Assembly (NCBI RefSeq): GCF_021560175.1
Contig: NZ_CP091110.1
Coordinates: 4,466,501-4,530,500 of the forward strand
Length of the DNA stretch: 64,000 nt
Direction: 5' to 3'
From: Neobacillus drentensis
GTDB lineage: Bacteria > Bacillota > Bacilli > Bacillales > Cytobacillaceae
The number at the start of each line of letters is the position of its first letter. Position 1 is the first letter of the stretch. The translations under genes and the position numbers were made by a program. Under the pieces are notes generated by a model. The model had not been told where the DNA came from. It did no database searches and worked only from the letters and a program-made list of their open reading frames with translations. Below are positions 10,723 through 18,542 of the stretch, piece by piece.

Positions 10723-11232
10723 TTATTCTGGCTTGACTAGAAATAGCGGTTGTCCATATTCAACTAATTGACCATTTTTCACTAGTATTTCAACGATTTC
10801 TCCGTCTACTTCTGCCTCAATTTCATTAAATAATTTCATCGCCTCAACAATACAAACGATTGAATCCTTTGATACCCGGTCTCCTGCTTTTACATAATTA
10901 TCAGCATCTGGAGTTGGCGACGAATAGAAGGTTCCAACCATTGGTGAAGTGATTTTGTGTAAATTTGCTTGCACTGCTGATTCATTTCCTGCTGCTTTTA
11001 CAGCTTCCGGTGCAGCCTCTTGGACTTGAGCAGCTGGTGCTGGCTGTACAGCCGGAACAGTTTGTACAGCTGCAGAGGCTGGCTGTGGTACTGAAACTGG
11101 CTGGGAAACAATCGTGGTTTGATTGTTTTTCTTCATTTGGATTTTTGAACCATCCATTTCATATACAAATTCATCGATACTGGATTGATCAACTAATTTA
11201 ATCAATTCACGAATTTCTTGTACTTTTAACAT
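10723..11232 (-). CDS. accB: Acetyl-CoA carboxylase biotin carboxyl carrier protein
   Basis: AccB carries the biotin between biotin carboxylase and carboxyltransferase. The 169-residue protein has an N-terminal helix region, a flexible linker rich in Ala, Pro, Val and Gln (about 45-90), and a C-terminal biotinyl domain with the lysine in EAMKLFNE. The ATG at 11232 follows AAGGAGTG with good spacing; a 7-codon upstream extension lacks a ribosome site. The roughly 500-nt region upstream holds the operon promoter (not located), the repeat at 11481-11614 and the spoIIIA terminator. Confidence 0.95.
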   Translation of the reverse strand: MLKVQEIRELIKLVDQSSIDEFVYEMDGSKIQMKKNNQTTIVSQPVSVPQPASAAVQTVPAVQPAPAAQVQEAAPEAVKAAGNESAVQANLHKITSPMVGTFYSSPTPDADNYVKAGDRVSKDSIVCIVEAMKLFNEIEAEVDGEIVEILVKNGQLVEYGQPLFLVKPE

Positions 11233-11480
11233 TGAGTAACACTCCTTGTACAACTTAATTAGTACTAACTACTAATACTATACGATAATAGCTAGTAAAA
11301 GTTCAATCATCTTAATTGAAAGGCTGCTGACAATTTCAAGATGTCTCCCCTTATATATTAATCTTTTTTGATCAAAAAAAGAAATATTTTACGATTTCCC
11401 TCCTTACAATTGAAGATTTTTACCTATTCTTAGTGGATTTAACCATAAAAAAATTATTGGTATATCCACTTTAAACAGGT

Positions 11481-11614
11481 CTGTTGATTGGCGCTCCAGG
11501 CACTTCGCTTTCCGAGGGCGTGCCGGGGAGCCTACTCGGCGCTGAAGCGCCTGTGGAGTCTCCCCAGCCCCTTACTCCCGCAGGAGTCTTCGTGCCTTCC
11601 GCGCCAATCAACAG
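11481..11614. repeat. Bacillaceae-type palindromic extragenic repeat
   Basis: A 134-bp element is bounded by a perfect 14-bp inverted repeat (CTGTTGATTGGCGC at 11481-11494, complement at 11601-11614). The interior is markedly GC-rich compared with its surroundings and has further complementary segments (GGCACTTCG near the left, CGTGCC near the right). I recognise the sequence type: similar foldback elements with GGCACTTCGCTTTCC are scattered in many Bacillus-group genomes. Only one copy is in this window. It lies in the 500-nt gap between accB and spoIIIAH. Confidence 0.8.
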
Positions 11615-11695
11615 GGTGTTTTCAATAGACCTTCAACTCAACTATTAAAAATAAAAAATAAGTGTTTAAAATCATTTGGATCCCTTAACATAAAT

Positions 11696-11732
11696 AATTG
11701 CCGAGAAAAATACCCTTTCTCGGCAATTTTTT
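11696..11732 (-). terminator. Terminator after spoIIIAH
   Basis: A 13-bp stem (11696-11708 with 11716-11728) around a short loop lies 8 nt past the spoIIIAH stop. On the minus strand the tail is AATTATTTATG, a modest U tract; on the plus strand the tail is a better T run, so it may work in both directions. Confidence 0.65.
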
Positions 11733-11739
11733 ATGTTAT

Positions 11740-12297
11740 TTATTTTGCAGGCTGATATTCAACTGCTACATAGTTTGTTTCATCAATTTCTTTTTTTACT
11801 TCCAGCATAATCTTATTAGCATCTGAAACAGATGGTTTTTTCTTTGCTTTGACGGTAACGATTACCTTTGGTCCATCCGCTCTTACAAGCACATCTTCAT
11901 AACCCATTGTTTTAATGAATGTTTCAAGCAATTCTTCACTTTGAGCCACTTGATTTAGTTTGTCCATTTGATCTTTTACTTTACTTTTTTCATCAGGAGA
12001 AAGATCAGTGGAAGCTAATTCGCTTGTCAATTCTTCCTGTTTTTGGCTGCGTAAGTCTTCCAGCTTCATACGGAGTTCTTCAAATGCTGAATCGCCAGCA
12101 ACGCTGGATACAACTGTTTTGTCAACCTTTTCCTTTGTTCCCGTTGATGATTTCCCTAAATTTTGATCCTTGGCCTTTTGTTGAACGGCAGCTAGATCAT
12201 TGCTCTTTTGCTCTGGTGATGTAATGTAATAAACCGATAAGACCACAACTAAACTTAACATCGTTAATAACCAAACTGTTTGTTTTTTTAATAGCAT
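11740..12297 (-). CDS. spoIIIAH: Stage III sporulation protein AH
   Basis: SpoIIIAH is a mother-cell membrane protein whose extracellular YscJ/FliF-like domain pairs with SpoIIQ from the forespore to form the feeding-tube channel across the engulfing membranes. The 185-residue protein has one N-terminal membrane segment (about 7-24), a charged helical middle region, and the C-terminal ring-building domain (about 115-180). It is the last gene of the eight-gene spoIIIA operon. Confidence 0.93.
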   Translation of the reverse strand: MLLKKQTVWLLTMLSLVVVLSVYYITSPEQKSNDLAAVQQKAKDQNLGKSSTGTKEKVDKTVVSSVAGDSAFEELRMKLEDLRSQKQEELTSELASTDLSPDEKSKVKDQMDKLNQVAQSEELLETFIKTMGYEDVLVRADGPKVIVTVKAKKKPSVSDANKIMLEVKKEIDETNYVAVEYQPAK

Positions 12298-12310
12298 CTT
12301 CTTTTCCCCC

Positions 12311-12961
12311 TTATTTTTTAGGCATGACAGCCACTCGATGACTAGGTACTCCCAAAGCCCTAGTAACTGCTTCCTTAATCCATTTTTTCACTTCAATATT
12401 ATCTGCGCCCTTAGCTACTACGAGGACCCCGCGAATATCAGGTTTCTTAGTTTCTACGACAATAGGAACCTCTTTATCTCCATTACGAATAATAACCAAT
12501 TGTGTATCTGTTGAAGAATCAACTACCTTACGTTGTCCGCCTTCACGGTCTGTTTCATCCGTCGTTTGCGATTTTGTTACTGTATTTTTTTCAAGTATTT
12601 TCTTGTCGGTTGAATCAATTGTTACGACAACGGTAACATCATTAACACCCAGCATTTCCTCTAAGGCCTTCTTCATTTGGTTTTCATACTTTTCCTCATA
12701 TTGAGTTATGACCTTATTCTCAGATGATTTCTTAATACCAAAGGCCGGAACATCCTCAGAAGCGATCTTTTCATTTGTTGCTGCCGGCTGTGCTTGAGTA
12801 GTCGAATTGTCTTTAAAAACAATATTTCCCACAAGCATAAAGGCAGCTCCAATACAGAGAACCAGCAGCATATATTGGTATTTCCCAGGTTTCTTTTCAC
12901 CCTTATTTTCCGGTTTAAGTATTTTCTTAAGCCATGATAATGGTCCTTGATTGTTATCCAT
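12311..12961 (-). CDS. spoIIIAG: Stage III sporulation protein AG
   Basis: SpoIIIAG forms a large oligomeric ring in the SpoIIIA-SpoIIQ channel. The protein of 216 residues has a cytoplasmic N-terminus, one membrane segment (about 30-50) and an extracellular ring-building domain with an inserted beta region (ENKVITQYEEKYENQMKKAL onward). The ATG at 12961 is taken as start; the G-rich site GGGGGG is about 13 nt upstream, a loose fit. The gene overlaps the end of spoIIIAF by 8 nt. Confidence 0.92.
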   Translation of the reverse strand: MDNNQGPLSWLKKILKPENKGEKKPGKYQYMLLVLCIGAAFMLVGNIVFKDNSTTQAQPAATNEKIASEDVPAFGIKKSSENKVITQYEEKYENQMKKALEEMLGVNDVTVVVTIDSTDKKILEKNTVTKSQTTDETDREGGQRKVVDSSTDTQLVIIRNGDKEVPIVVETKKPDIRGVLVVAKGADNIEVKKWIKEAVTRALGVPSHRVAVMPKK

Positions 12962-13583
12962 TTTTCTTTTTAATCCCCCCTTCAATCGAAACTTCTACAG
13001 TTTTCTCTGTTACATTCCATTTCTGTGACAGAAATGAAGCAATTTGTTTTGTTTCTTTGGTTGATCCTTCAGAAGGAAGAGGTTTTTCGGTGTTTATTTC
13101 AATTTGTTTAATTGCTTCGACTGTCTGAACGCTGTTTTCTGGCTGTTTTAGAAGAACCGTAACCTTTTGGAGGTTTTCAGGGAATGCTTTGTCGCTTTCT
13201 TCGTTCACTGCTAGGTCAATTTTTTCTATCTCCAATCCGTATTGATTCATCAACTCCTCCTTAACACCCTTTTTTAGCTGGACAGCCATTTCTTCTAAAA
13301 TATATGCATGTTGGGAGGCTTGTATTTCTTTTTTCTTTAAATCTATTGAATTTTTGATATTTTTTTCTCCCGGAGCCTGATAGGAAGGGATAGCGCTCAT
13401 AGTTGTTTCAAAGTCCTTGGAGATCAGCTTAAGGATAGGAGTAAGAATAATTGCGATTAAAAGGAGCCCGGTCACCATTTTGGTATATTTCTGCATACTA
13501 GAGTTTGGAAGCAGCATATCGATGACCGTAGCTAACAGGATAAACAGGATAATATTCGTTACCCATTCTTTTAAGAAATCCAT
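12954..13583 (-). CDS. spoIIIAF: Stage III sporulation protein AF
   Basis: SpoIIIAF is a mother-cell membrane component of the SpoIIIA complex. The 209-residue protein has two N-terminal membrane helices (about 6-26 and 33-55) and an extracellular ring-building-like domain at the C-terminus. Two consecutive ATG codons follow AAGGGGGAG; the second (13583) has the better spacing. It is 11 nt from spoIIIAE. Confidence 0.92.
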   Translation of the reverse strand: MDFLKEWVTNIILFILLATVIDMLLPNSSMQKYTKMVTGLLLIAIILTPILKLISKDFETTMSAIPSYQAPGEKNIKNSIDLKKKEIQASQHAYILEEMAVQLKKGVKEELMNQYGLEIEKIDLAVNEESDKAFPENLQKVTVLLKQPENSVQTVEAIKQIEINTEKPLPSEGSTKETKQIASFLSQKWNVTEKTVEVSIEGGIKKKNG

Positions 13584-13594
13584 CATTCTCCCCC

Positions 13595-14794
13595 TTACCT
13601 CATCATCATCGTTAAATTTCCAGCCGCAACGATGACGGTAATACTTAAAAAGAACATAAGCGAGACAATTCCCAGGGCTGCAAATACATAGATGACACTT
13701 TTGCTGATAATATCAAGGCATTTAATAACTGGACCGCCCCCTAATGGCTGAAGGATGGCCGCTGCAAATTTATAAATAAACGAAATCATTAATATTTTTA
13801 AAGCCGGAAATGCCACGATGATTAGTAAAATAGCAACACCGGCGATTCCAACCGTATTTTTTAACAGGACGGAAGCACTGACGACCGTATCTGTTGCATC
13901 GGTAAACATTCTTCCTATAACAGGAATAAAATTGCCGGTAACAAATTTAGCTGTTCTAATGGCTACTCCGTCGGTTACGGCAGCTGATGCTCCTTGTACC
14001 GAAATAACTCCAAGAAATACAGTTAAGAAAAGGCCCATTAACCCGATGCTCCAGTTTCGCAGAAGCGCTGCTAACTGCGACACTTTGTATTGTTCAGACA
14101 TGGTACTGACAATACTCAGTAAAGTTGCTAAAAAAAGAAGTGGAAGAATAATATACTGCATAATTAAGCCGCTCGAATTCATTAAGAAAAGGATGACTGG
14201 GTGAAAAAAGGCAGCTGAGACAACTCCTCCTGACGCTGCAATTAAAGCGAGGAGAAGAGGAACAAGGGCCAGGACGAAGGAGATCATCGTTCCAATCGCT
14301 TCATTTGTATAGCTAATGGCAATATGGAAACTATTTAAAGCTATAATGACGAGCACCATATAGATAATGGAATAGGCTACTTTACTAATCGTGCTCTTTT
14401 CGAAGGCATTTTGCATCGATTGCAAGAACATGCTGAAAATGGTTAACATGATTAATGAACCCAATAATTTTCCATTCGCTACAAACTCATGAAAGGCGAA
14501 TTTTAGTATTCCTTGACCCCATTCCTTAAAGGAAAATTTCTTGTCGCCTTTAACAAAATCATAAAGACTGCCCTTTTGACTTTCCGGGAGAAAGCCGCCA
14601 TATTTAGTAGTAATATCCTCCCAATATTGTTGAAGCTCACTTATGTCCAATGTCTCTAACTGTTGGTCGACCAAATCCTGTGCTGAGAGTGACGCTTGAG
14701 TGTTTTTAGATTCTTCGGCAGCTTGTACACCTGGAATATGAAAAAATAATAAAACGAGAATCATGATGGGAATAAACTGCAGCTTTTGCTTCAT
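13595..14794 (-). CDS. spoIIIAE: Stage III sporulation protein AE
   Basis: SpoIIIAE is the large polytopic membrane protein of the SpoIIIA complex. The 399-residue product has a signal-like N-terminus (MILVLLFFHIPGVQAAEE), an extracellular helical segment to about residue 110, and about eight membrane helices. GAGGTG lies 6 nt before the ATG. It is in its normal place between AD and AF. Confidence 0.93.
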   Translation of the reverse strand: MKQKLQFIPIMILVLLFFHIPGVQAAEESKNTQASLSAQDLVDQQLETLDISELQQYWEDITTKYGGFLPESQKGSLYDFVKGDKKFSFKEWGQGILKFAFHEFVANGKLLGSLIMLTIFSMFLQSMQNAFEKSTISKVAYSIIYMVLVIIALNSFHIAISYTNEAIGTMISFVLALVPLLLALIAASGGVVSAAFFHPVILFLMNSSGLIMQYIILPLLFLATLLSIVSTMSEQYKVSQLAALLRNWSIGLMGLFLTVFLGVISVQGASAAVTDGVAIRTAKFVTGNFIPVIGRMFTDATDTVVSASVLLKNTVGIAGVAILLIIVAFPALKILMISFIYKFAAAILQPLGGGPVIKCLDIISKSVIYVFAALGIVSLMFFLSITVIVAAGNLTMMMR

Positions 14795-14820
14795 TTCTAC
14801 ACCTCATTTTGGGGCTGTCC

Positions 14821-15210
14821 TCAACTAGGAATAAGTTTTATTATGGTTTCGATTAAGACGGTTAAGATAGGGATGGACATAGCTAGAATGATAATTTTTC
14901 CGGCTAATTCGATTTTTGATGCAATAGCTCCTTGACCTGCATCCTTCGTGATCTGTGTAGCAAATTCTGCAATATAAGCAATTCCAATGATTTTAAGGAT
15001 CGTCTCAACATAAACCATATTTACCTTTGCATTTACGGCAAGTTTTTCTAGCATATGAATAATTTCAAAAATTTTATCAACTAAAAAGAGAAAAATGACA
15101 CAACCCACAAAAACAACTAAGAGAAATGCAAAATTAGGTTTTTGCTCTTTGATTATTAACGCAAGAAAAGTGGCGATAAGGGCTACACCGACTATTTTTA
15201 TGATTTCAAT
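14821..15210 (-). CDS. spoIIIAD: Stage III sporulation protein AD (probable AUU start)
   Basis: SpoIIIAD is a small membrane protein of the SpoIIIA complex with several hydrophobic helices. From the first ATG, GTG or TTG (GTG at 15108) the protein would be only 95 residues and lack its conserved N-terminus. The frame stays open upstream and encodes EIIKIVGVALIATFLALI, which matches the expected N-terminal helix of the family (about 130 residues). No ATG, GTG or TTG occurs there. An ATT at 15208-15210 lies 7 nt after GAGGGGGG and gives a 129-residue protein. I therefore annotate an AUU start. The gene lies 16 nt after spoIIIAC. Confidence 0.85.
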   Translation of the reverse strand: MEIIKIVGVALIATFLALIIKEQKPNFAFLLVVFVGCVIFLFLVDKIFEIIHMLEKLAVNAKVNMVYVETILKIIGIAYIAEFATQITKDAGQGAIASKIELAGKIIILAMSIPILTVLIETIIKLIPS

Positions 15211-15226
15211 GGCTGAGCCCCCCTCT

Positions 15227-15430
15227 CTATTGAAACAAGAATACAGATTTTATTTTTTGGAAAAGGTCATCCACAATTGTAGCCACTTGGAACAAGATGT
15301 AGATAAACCCAAATAATGTTACCCATTGGGCGTATTCTTTTTTCCCGACCTGATCCAGGACGGTATGCAAAAAGGCAACCACAATACCTACCCCAGCGAT
15401 TTTAAAGATAATATCGACTTCTAACCCCAT
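15227..15430 (-). CDS. spoIIIAC: Stage III sporulation protein AC
   Basis: This 67-residue protein has two membrane helices (about 7-25 and 36-55) and matches SpoIIIAC, a partner of SpoIIIAD in the mother-cell membrane complex. The ATG follows AGGGGGA. It is intact and in the standard position between AB and AD. Confidence 0.92.
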   Translation of the reverse strand: MGLEVDIIFKIAGVGIVVAFLHTVLDQVGKKEYAQWVTLFGFIYILFQVATIVDDLFQKIKSVFLFQ

Positions 15431-15441
15431 TGCTTTTCCCC

Positions 15442-15957
15442 CTAAAATAATAAAATAATCAGTAACAACCCGGATAAGAATCCTAAACTCTTTAGCATTT
15501 TTTCATATTTCGCCTGTCGGTCAATGGCATCAGCTTCTTCTCTTTCAAGATGGGAAAGTGTAAGCAAAATATGCTTTTGCTGGGAAATGCGGTCATGGCG
15601 TCCTAATGTTTCCCCAAATTGCTTCATTACCTCGAATTCACCCTGTTTTAAAGCGGTTAATTTCCAAATTTCTTGTAAACTTGTCTCCCAGGCATCTTTA
15701 ACCGTTGTTTCTGTTTTCGTTAATCGACTCGCAAAGGTTTCAAAGAACTTTGACAGCGGATTTGTAAGCTGGGCGGCTAATCTCCGGGCAGCCTCATGTA
15801 ACGGTGTATGGCTGTACATAATTTCAGCTTCGAGTGATTGTAAGGCTGACCGTAATGCCCTTAATTGCTTAGGTCGGTCACTAAAATTCCGGGCAGCCTC
15901 GAACCCTGTCCAGGTCGTGGCAATAATAATGATAATGGCTCCAATTAGTTTAATCAT
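15442..15957 (-). CDS. spoIIIAB: Stage III sporulation protein AB
   Basis: SpoIIIAB is a membrane-anchored protein with a cytoplasmic or lumenal helical bundle flanked by an N-terminal membrane segment (about 1-20) and a C-terminal hydrophobic anchor. It resembles type II/IV secretion inner-membrane components in fold. The 171-residue length is normal. It begins 1 nt after the spoIIIAA stop codon, implying coupled translation. Confidence 0.92.
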   Translation of the reverse strand: MIKLIGAIIIIIATTWTGFEAARNFSDRPKQLRALRSALQSLEAEIMYSHTPLHEAARRLAAQLTNPLSKFFETFASRLTKTETTVKDAWETSLQEIWKLTALKQGEFEVMKQFGETLGRHDRISQQKHILLTLSHLEREEADAIDRQAKYEKMLKSLGFLSGLLLIILLF

Positions 15958-15958
15958 T

Positions 15959-16882
15959 TTATGTCACTCTCACTTTATGAGGCATTTCCTTACCCTCTGC
16001 ATCGAGAATGCGGGCAATCGTTCCTGGCCCTGATAATCTGCTTAAGATGACAAAACGTTCAAATATCTTTTGGTCCATAATGTCCCTTAATGAGGGACGT
16101 TTTCTAATTTCATCTATATTTGAACCGTGGGTGGTCATCATCAGTTTAATTCCTGCATGTACCGCCTCTTGGATAGCTTCTGCATCTTCTCGGCGGCCGA
16201 TTTCGTCCACAATCAGCACATCCGGACTCATCGAACGGATCATCATCATCATTCCTTCTGCTTTCGGACAAGCATCTAAGACATCTAGACGATGACCAAA
16301 GGTTAACTGTGGTACTCCATTCACGCACCCAGCAATCTCACTTCGCTCATCAACAATCCCCACTTTATTTGCTTTAATACCTTTTGAATGATTCCCCGAT
16401 GAAATGATTCTTGCAATATCCCGTAGCATTGTTGTTTTTCCTGTCTGCGGCGGTCCAATGATCATGGTATGCATCCAGTCTTCTTGAAAAACATAAGGAA
16501 TGATTGCCTCAGCAATCCCAACCTTCTCTCTGGCAATTCTAATATTAAAAGAGGAGATATCCCTTATCGCCTTGACCTTTCCATCTTCAAGAATGACCTT
16601 TCCAGCCAGTCCAATCCGATGCCCTCCGGATATGGTAATATAACCGCGTTTAAGTTCTTCTTCCAGTGTATAGATGGAAAATTGACTAATTTTATTCAGA
16701 AGATGAAAAGCATCCTCAGGCTGAATAATATACGATAAAAACCTAGGAGCACCCTTTAGAGTAATCTCAATGGGACGGTTAATCCGGATGCGGATTTCCT
16801 CTACTTCTTCTTTTTGATTAGGAGGGATTTGATTGATTAGGCTGGCAATATTTTTAGGTAAAAAGGTAAGAATCGTTTCCAC
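15959..16882 (-). CDS. spoIIIAA: Stage III sporulation protein AA (secretion-type ATPase)
   Basis: SpoIIIAA is the cytoplasmic ATPase of the SpoIIIA complex, related to type II/IV secretion ATPases. The Walker A motif GPPQTGKT is at about 143-150, with SPDVLIVDEIGR further on. I chose GTG at 16882: GGAGGAGG is 8 nt upstream and the product is 307 residues, the usual length. The long reading frame reaches 16942, but the sigma-E promoter at 16922-16950 overlaps that extension, so it cannot be translated from that promoter. ATG at 16900 is a weaker alternative. Confidence 0.93.
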   Translation of the reverse strand: METILTFLPKNIASLINQIPPNQKEEVEEIRIRINRPIEITLKGAPRFLSYIIQPEDAFHLLNKISQFSIYTLEEELKRGYITISGGHRIGLAGKVILEDGKVKAIRDISSFNIRIAREKVGIAEAIIPYVFQEDWMHTMIIGPPQTGKTTMLRDIARIISSGNHSKGIKANKVGIVDERSEIAGCVNGVPQLTFGHRLDVLDACPKAEGMMMMIRSMSPDVLIVDEIGRREDAEAIQEAVHAGIKLMMTTHGSNIDEIRKRPSLRDIMDQKIFERFVILSRLSGPGTIARILDAEGKEMPHKVRVT

Positions 16883-16921
16883 GTATGTTTCCTCCTCCAT
16901 TTTTCCTTTCTCATTAATTAA

Positions 16922-16950
16922 AATGTATGCCTGCTTGGACACAATATGAC
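16922..16950 (-). promoter_or_regulatory. Sigma-E promoter of the spoIIIA operon
   Basis: On the minus strand GTCATATT (16943-16950) is followed after 13 nt by CATACATT (16922-16929). These match the sigma-E consensus for mother-cell genes (ATATT-type -35, CATACA-T -10). Transcription would start near 16915, just upstream of the favoured spoIIIAA start. Confidence 0.85.
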
Positions 16951-17092
16951 ATCCACGCCTGTTAATTTCATTCTATTTTTCGGTAACTGTTAATAGAACA
17001 AAATACCACTTTTACTAGACTTTTAAGATACGAGGAACATAATCCGGTGACAGCATAATTTATTAGGAGATCAATGAAGGGACGGAGAATAA

Positions 17093-17764
17093 ATGTATCC
17101 TTATCATGTACCTAATCGAAATGGACTCCATCCAAAAGGTCACTTAATAAAAGTGATCGGGGAAGGGGAACTCAGCCTGCCGCCGGATTCTGCATCGGTG
17201 AACTTAGGGGTCATAACAGAAATGAAAGATCTTATACCCGCTCAGCAGCAAAATTCTGCTGCGGTGACTAAAGTAATTAATGCGATTAAGACACTAGGCA
17301 TTCCTCAAAATTTAATCCAAACCTCTGATTATCGAATGGAGACTGAATACGATTATGAACAAGGGAAACAACTTTTTCGCGGGTACAAAGTAACTCATTT
17401 ATTACAGGTAAAAATGGAAGAACTTTCATTAGTAGGAAAAGTTGTAGACACTGCGGTTCAAAATGGGGCGAACTTTGTATCTAACGTTCAATTTAGCTTA
17501 AAAAATAAAGATGGTTATTATTTGCAAGCCTTAGCTCTTGCTCTAAATAACGCCAGTGAAAAAGCTAAAACGATTGCCACAACCATTCATGCTACTTTAA
17601 ATCCGACACCTACTTCGGTAGTGGAAAGCGGTTCTAGTGTACAGCCCATTCATTATCAAGCCGATGCCTTAGCAAAAGGGTTTAGTTCTACTCCAATGGA
17701 ACCTGGTCAACTTAAAATTAAGGCCGTTATTTCAGCAGAATTCCACTATCAAACAACGGTTTGA
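17093..17764 (+). CDS. SIMPL (DUF541) domain protein
   Basis: The 223-residue protein is a SIMPL/YggE-type domain: it opens with KVIGEGELSLPPDSASVNLGV and continues with the helix-strand pattern typical of the family (QQQNSAAVTKVINAIKTLGI). Unlike many relatives it has no signal peptide or membrane segment, so a cytoplasmic location is likely. Function is not settled for the family; some members were linked to oxidative stress or outer-membrane rings. The ATG follows GGACGGAG. It is transcribed away from spoIIIAA and converges on the ccm operon. Confidence 0.8.
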   Translation: MYPYHVPNRNGLHPKGHLIKVIGEGELSLPPDSASVNLGVITEMKDLIPAQQQNSAAVTKVINAIKTLGIPQNLIQTSDYRMETEYDYEQGKQLFRGYKVTHLLQVKMEELSLVGKVVDTAVQNGANFVSNVQFSLKNKDGYYLQALALALNNASEKAKTIATTIHATLNPTPTSVVESGSSVQPIHYQADALAKGFSSTPMEPGQLKIKAVISAEFHYQTTV

Positions 17765-17769
17765 CAAAC

Positions 17770-17808
17770 AAAAAAGGACTGAGCCGAATATTGGCCTCAA
17801 TCCTTTTT
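17770..17808. terminator. Bidirectional terminator between SIMPL gene and ccmG
   Basis: A stem of about 15 bp with minor mismatches (17771-17785 with 17793-17808) begins with an A run and ends with a T run, so it can stop both the plus-strand SIMPL transcript and the minus-strand ccm operon. Confidence 0.85.
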
Positions 17809-17819
17809 CCATAGTAAGC

Positions 17820-18329
17820 TTATTTATCATATTTCTTTGCCCAATTATATAATTGCATCTCCGTGACAGGGCCGTTAAAGTGCTCTCTGATCGTTCCTTG
17901 TTTATCAATGACAAAAGTTTCCGGTTGTCCTGTCACATTAAACATTTTTGATACCTGAGCATTATAATCGAATAAATAGTTCATTCCTTCTTGATTGTTT
18001 TTGGTGGACTTTTTTATCCTGTCAATTGTTTCGCCGCGGTTAATCATAAGAAATGGATATTTTCCACCATAATCCTTTTGAAATGCTGCAAGTTCCGGGA
18101 ATTCCTCCTTACATGGTTCACACCAGCTCGCAAAATAATTAATGATCACCACTTTGCCTTTATATTCAGAGAGTTTCGTAGTCCCACCCTCATATTTTGG
18201 CAATTCAAAGTTATACGCCTTATCACCGACATCGGTGTTTTTAGCCTTTGTTACCAAACTATATGCGAAAAAGCCAAACATGCCTATAATAAGAATTAGT
18301 ACGAGTAATTTGATAACTCGCTGATTCAT
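17820..18329 (-). CDS. ccmG: Membrane-anchored thioredoxin-like protein (CcmG/ResA type)
   Basis: The 169-residue protein has one N-terminal membrane anchor (about 7-26) and an extracellular thioredoxin fold with the redox motif WCEPC (Cys70 and Cys73) and the cis-Pro segment TGQPETFVID. Such proteins keep the CxxCH cysteines of apocytochrome c reduced before haem attachment. The ATG at 18329 follows GGAGG. It is the last gene of the ccm operon, which favours the CcmG role over a stand-alone ResA, though the two cannot be told apart by sequence alone. Confidence 0.85.
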   Translation of the reverse strand: MNQRVIKLLVLILIIGMFGFFAYSLVTKAKNTDVGDKAYNFELPKYEGGTTKLSEYKGKVVIINYFASWCEPCKEEFPELAAFQKDYGGKYPFLMINRGETIDRIKKSTKNNQEGMNYLFDYNAQVSKMFNVTGQPETFVIDKQGTIREHFNGPVTEMQLYNWAKKYDK

Positions 18330-18363
18330 CGTGTTTCCTCCTGACACCAATAAGTTTTTAACA

Positions 18364-18392
18364 AAGGGCCTGGATACGGTTCACAGGCCCTT
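18364..18392 (-). terminator. Hairpin between ccmD and ccmG
   Basis: A 9-bp perfect stem (AAGGGCCTG at 18364-18372 with its complement at 18384-18392) lies in the 69-nt gap. On the minus strand it is followed by TGTTAAAAAC, a poor U tract, so it may be a partial terminator or an mRNA-end stabiliser rather than a full stop. Confidence 0.4.
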
Positions 18393-18398
18393 AAAAAA

Positions 18399-18530
18399 TC
18401 ACTTATCAAGTTCCTTTAAAAACTCTATTTCCTTTTTAAGCTTTGTGTGTCTTTTCCCTAGAATTAACATATAAGCAAAAATAACCACCCATACTACGGA
18501 ATAAGCCCCATACATATATTCATAACCCAT
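18399..18530 (-). CDS. ccmD: Haem exporter protein CcmD
   Basis: This short frame of 43 residues has one membrane helix (about 8-24) followed by a basic, then acidic tail (KRHTKLKKEIEFLKELDK). That architecture is the hallmark of CcmD, which helps release holo-CcmE from the CcmABC complex. AGGAGG precedes the ATG at 18530. It sits directly after ccmC as in classical ccm operons. It is too short to be found by usual length cut-offs. Confidence 0.8.
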   Translation of the reverse strand: MGYEYMYGAYSVVWVVIFAYMLILGKRHTKLKKEIEFLKELDK

Positions 18531-18542
18531 GTTAAATTCCTC

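Noticed and set aside
13818..14204. 128-residue plus-strand frame opposite spoIIIAE
   Set aside because: Lies wholly antisense to spoIIIAE; composition reflects the complementary strand.
15524..16033. 169-residue plus-strand reading frame opposite spoIIIAB
   Set aside because: It is antisense to well-identified spoIIIA genes and has no domain or ribosome site; a shadow.
17820..18329. Calling this gene resA of the System II res operon
   Set aside because: No resB or resC follows; it ends a Ccm operon, so CcmG is the better name, though the fold is shared.
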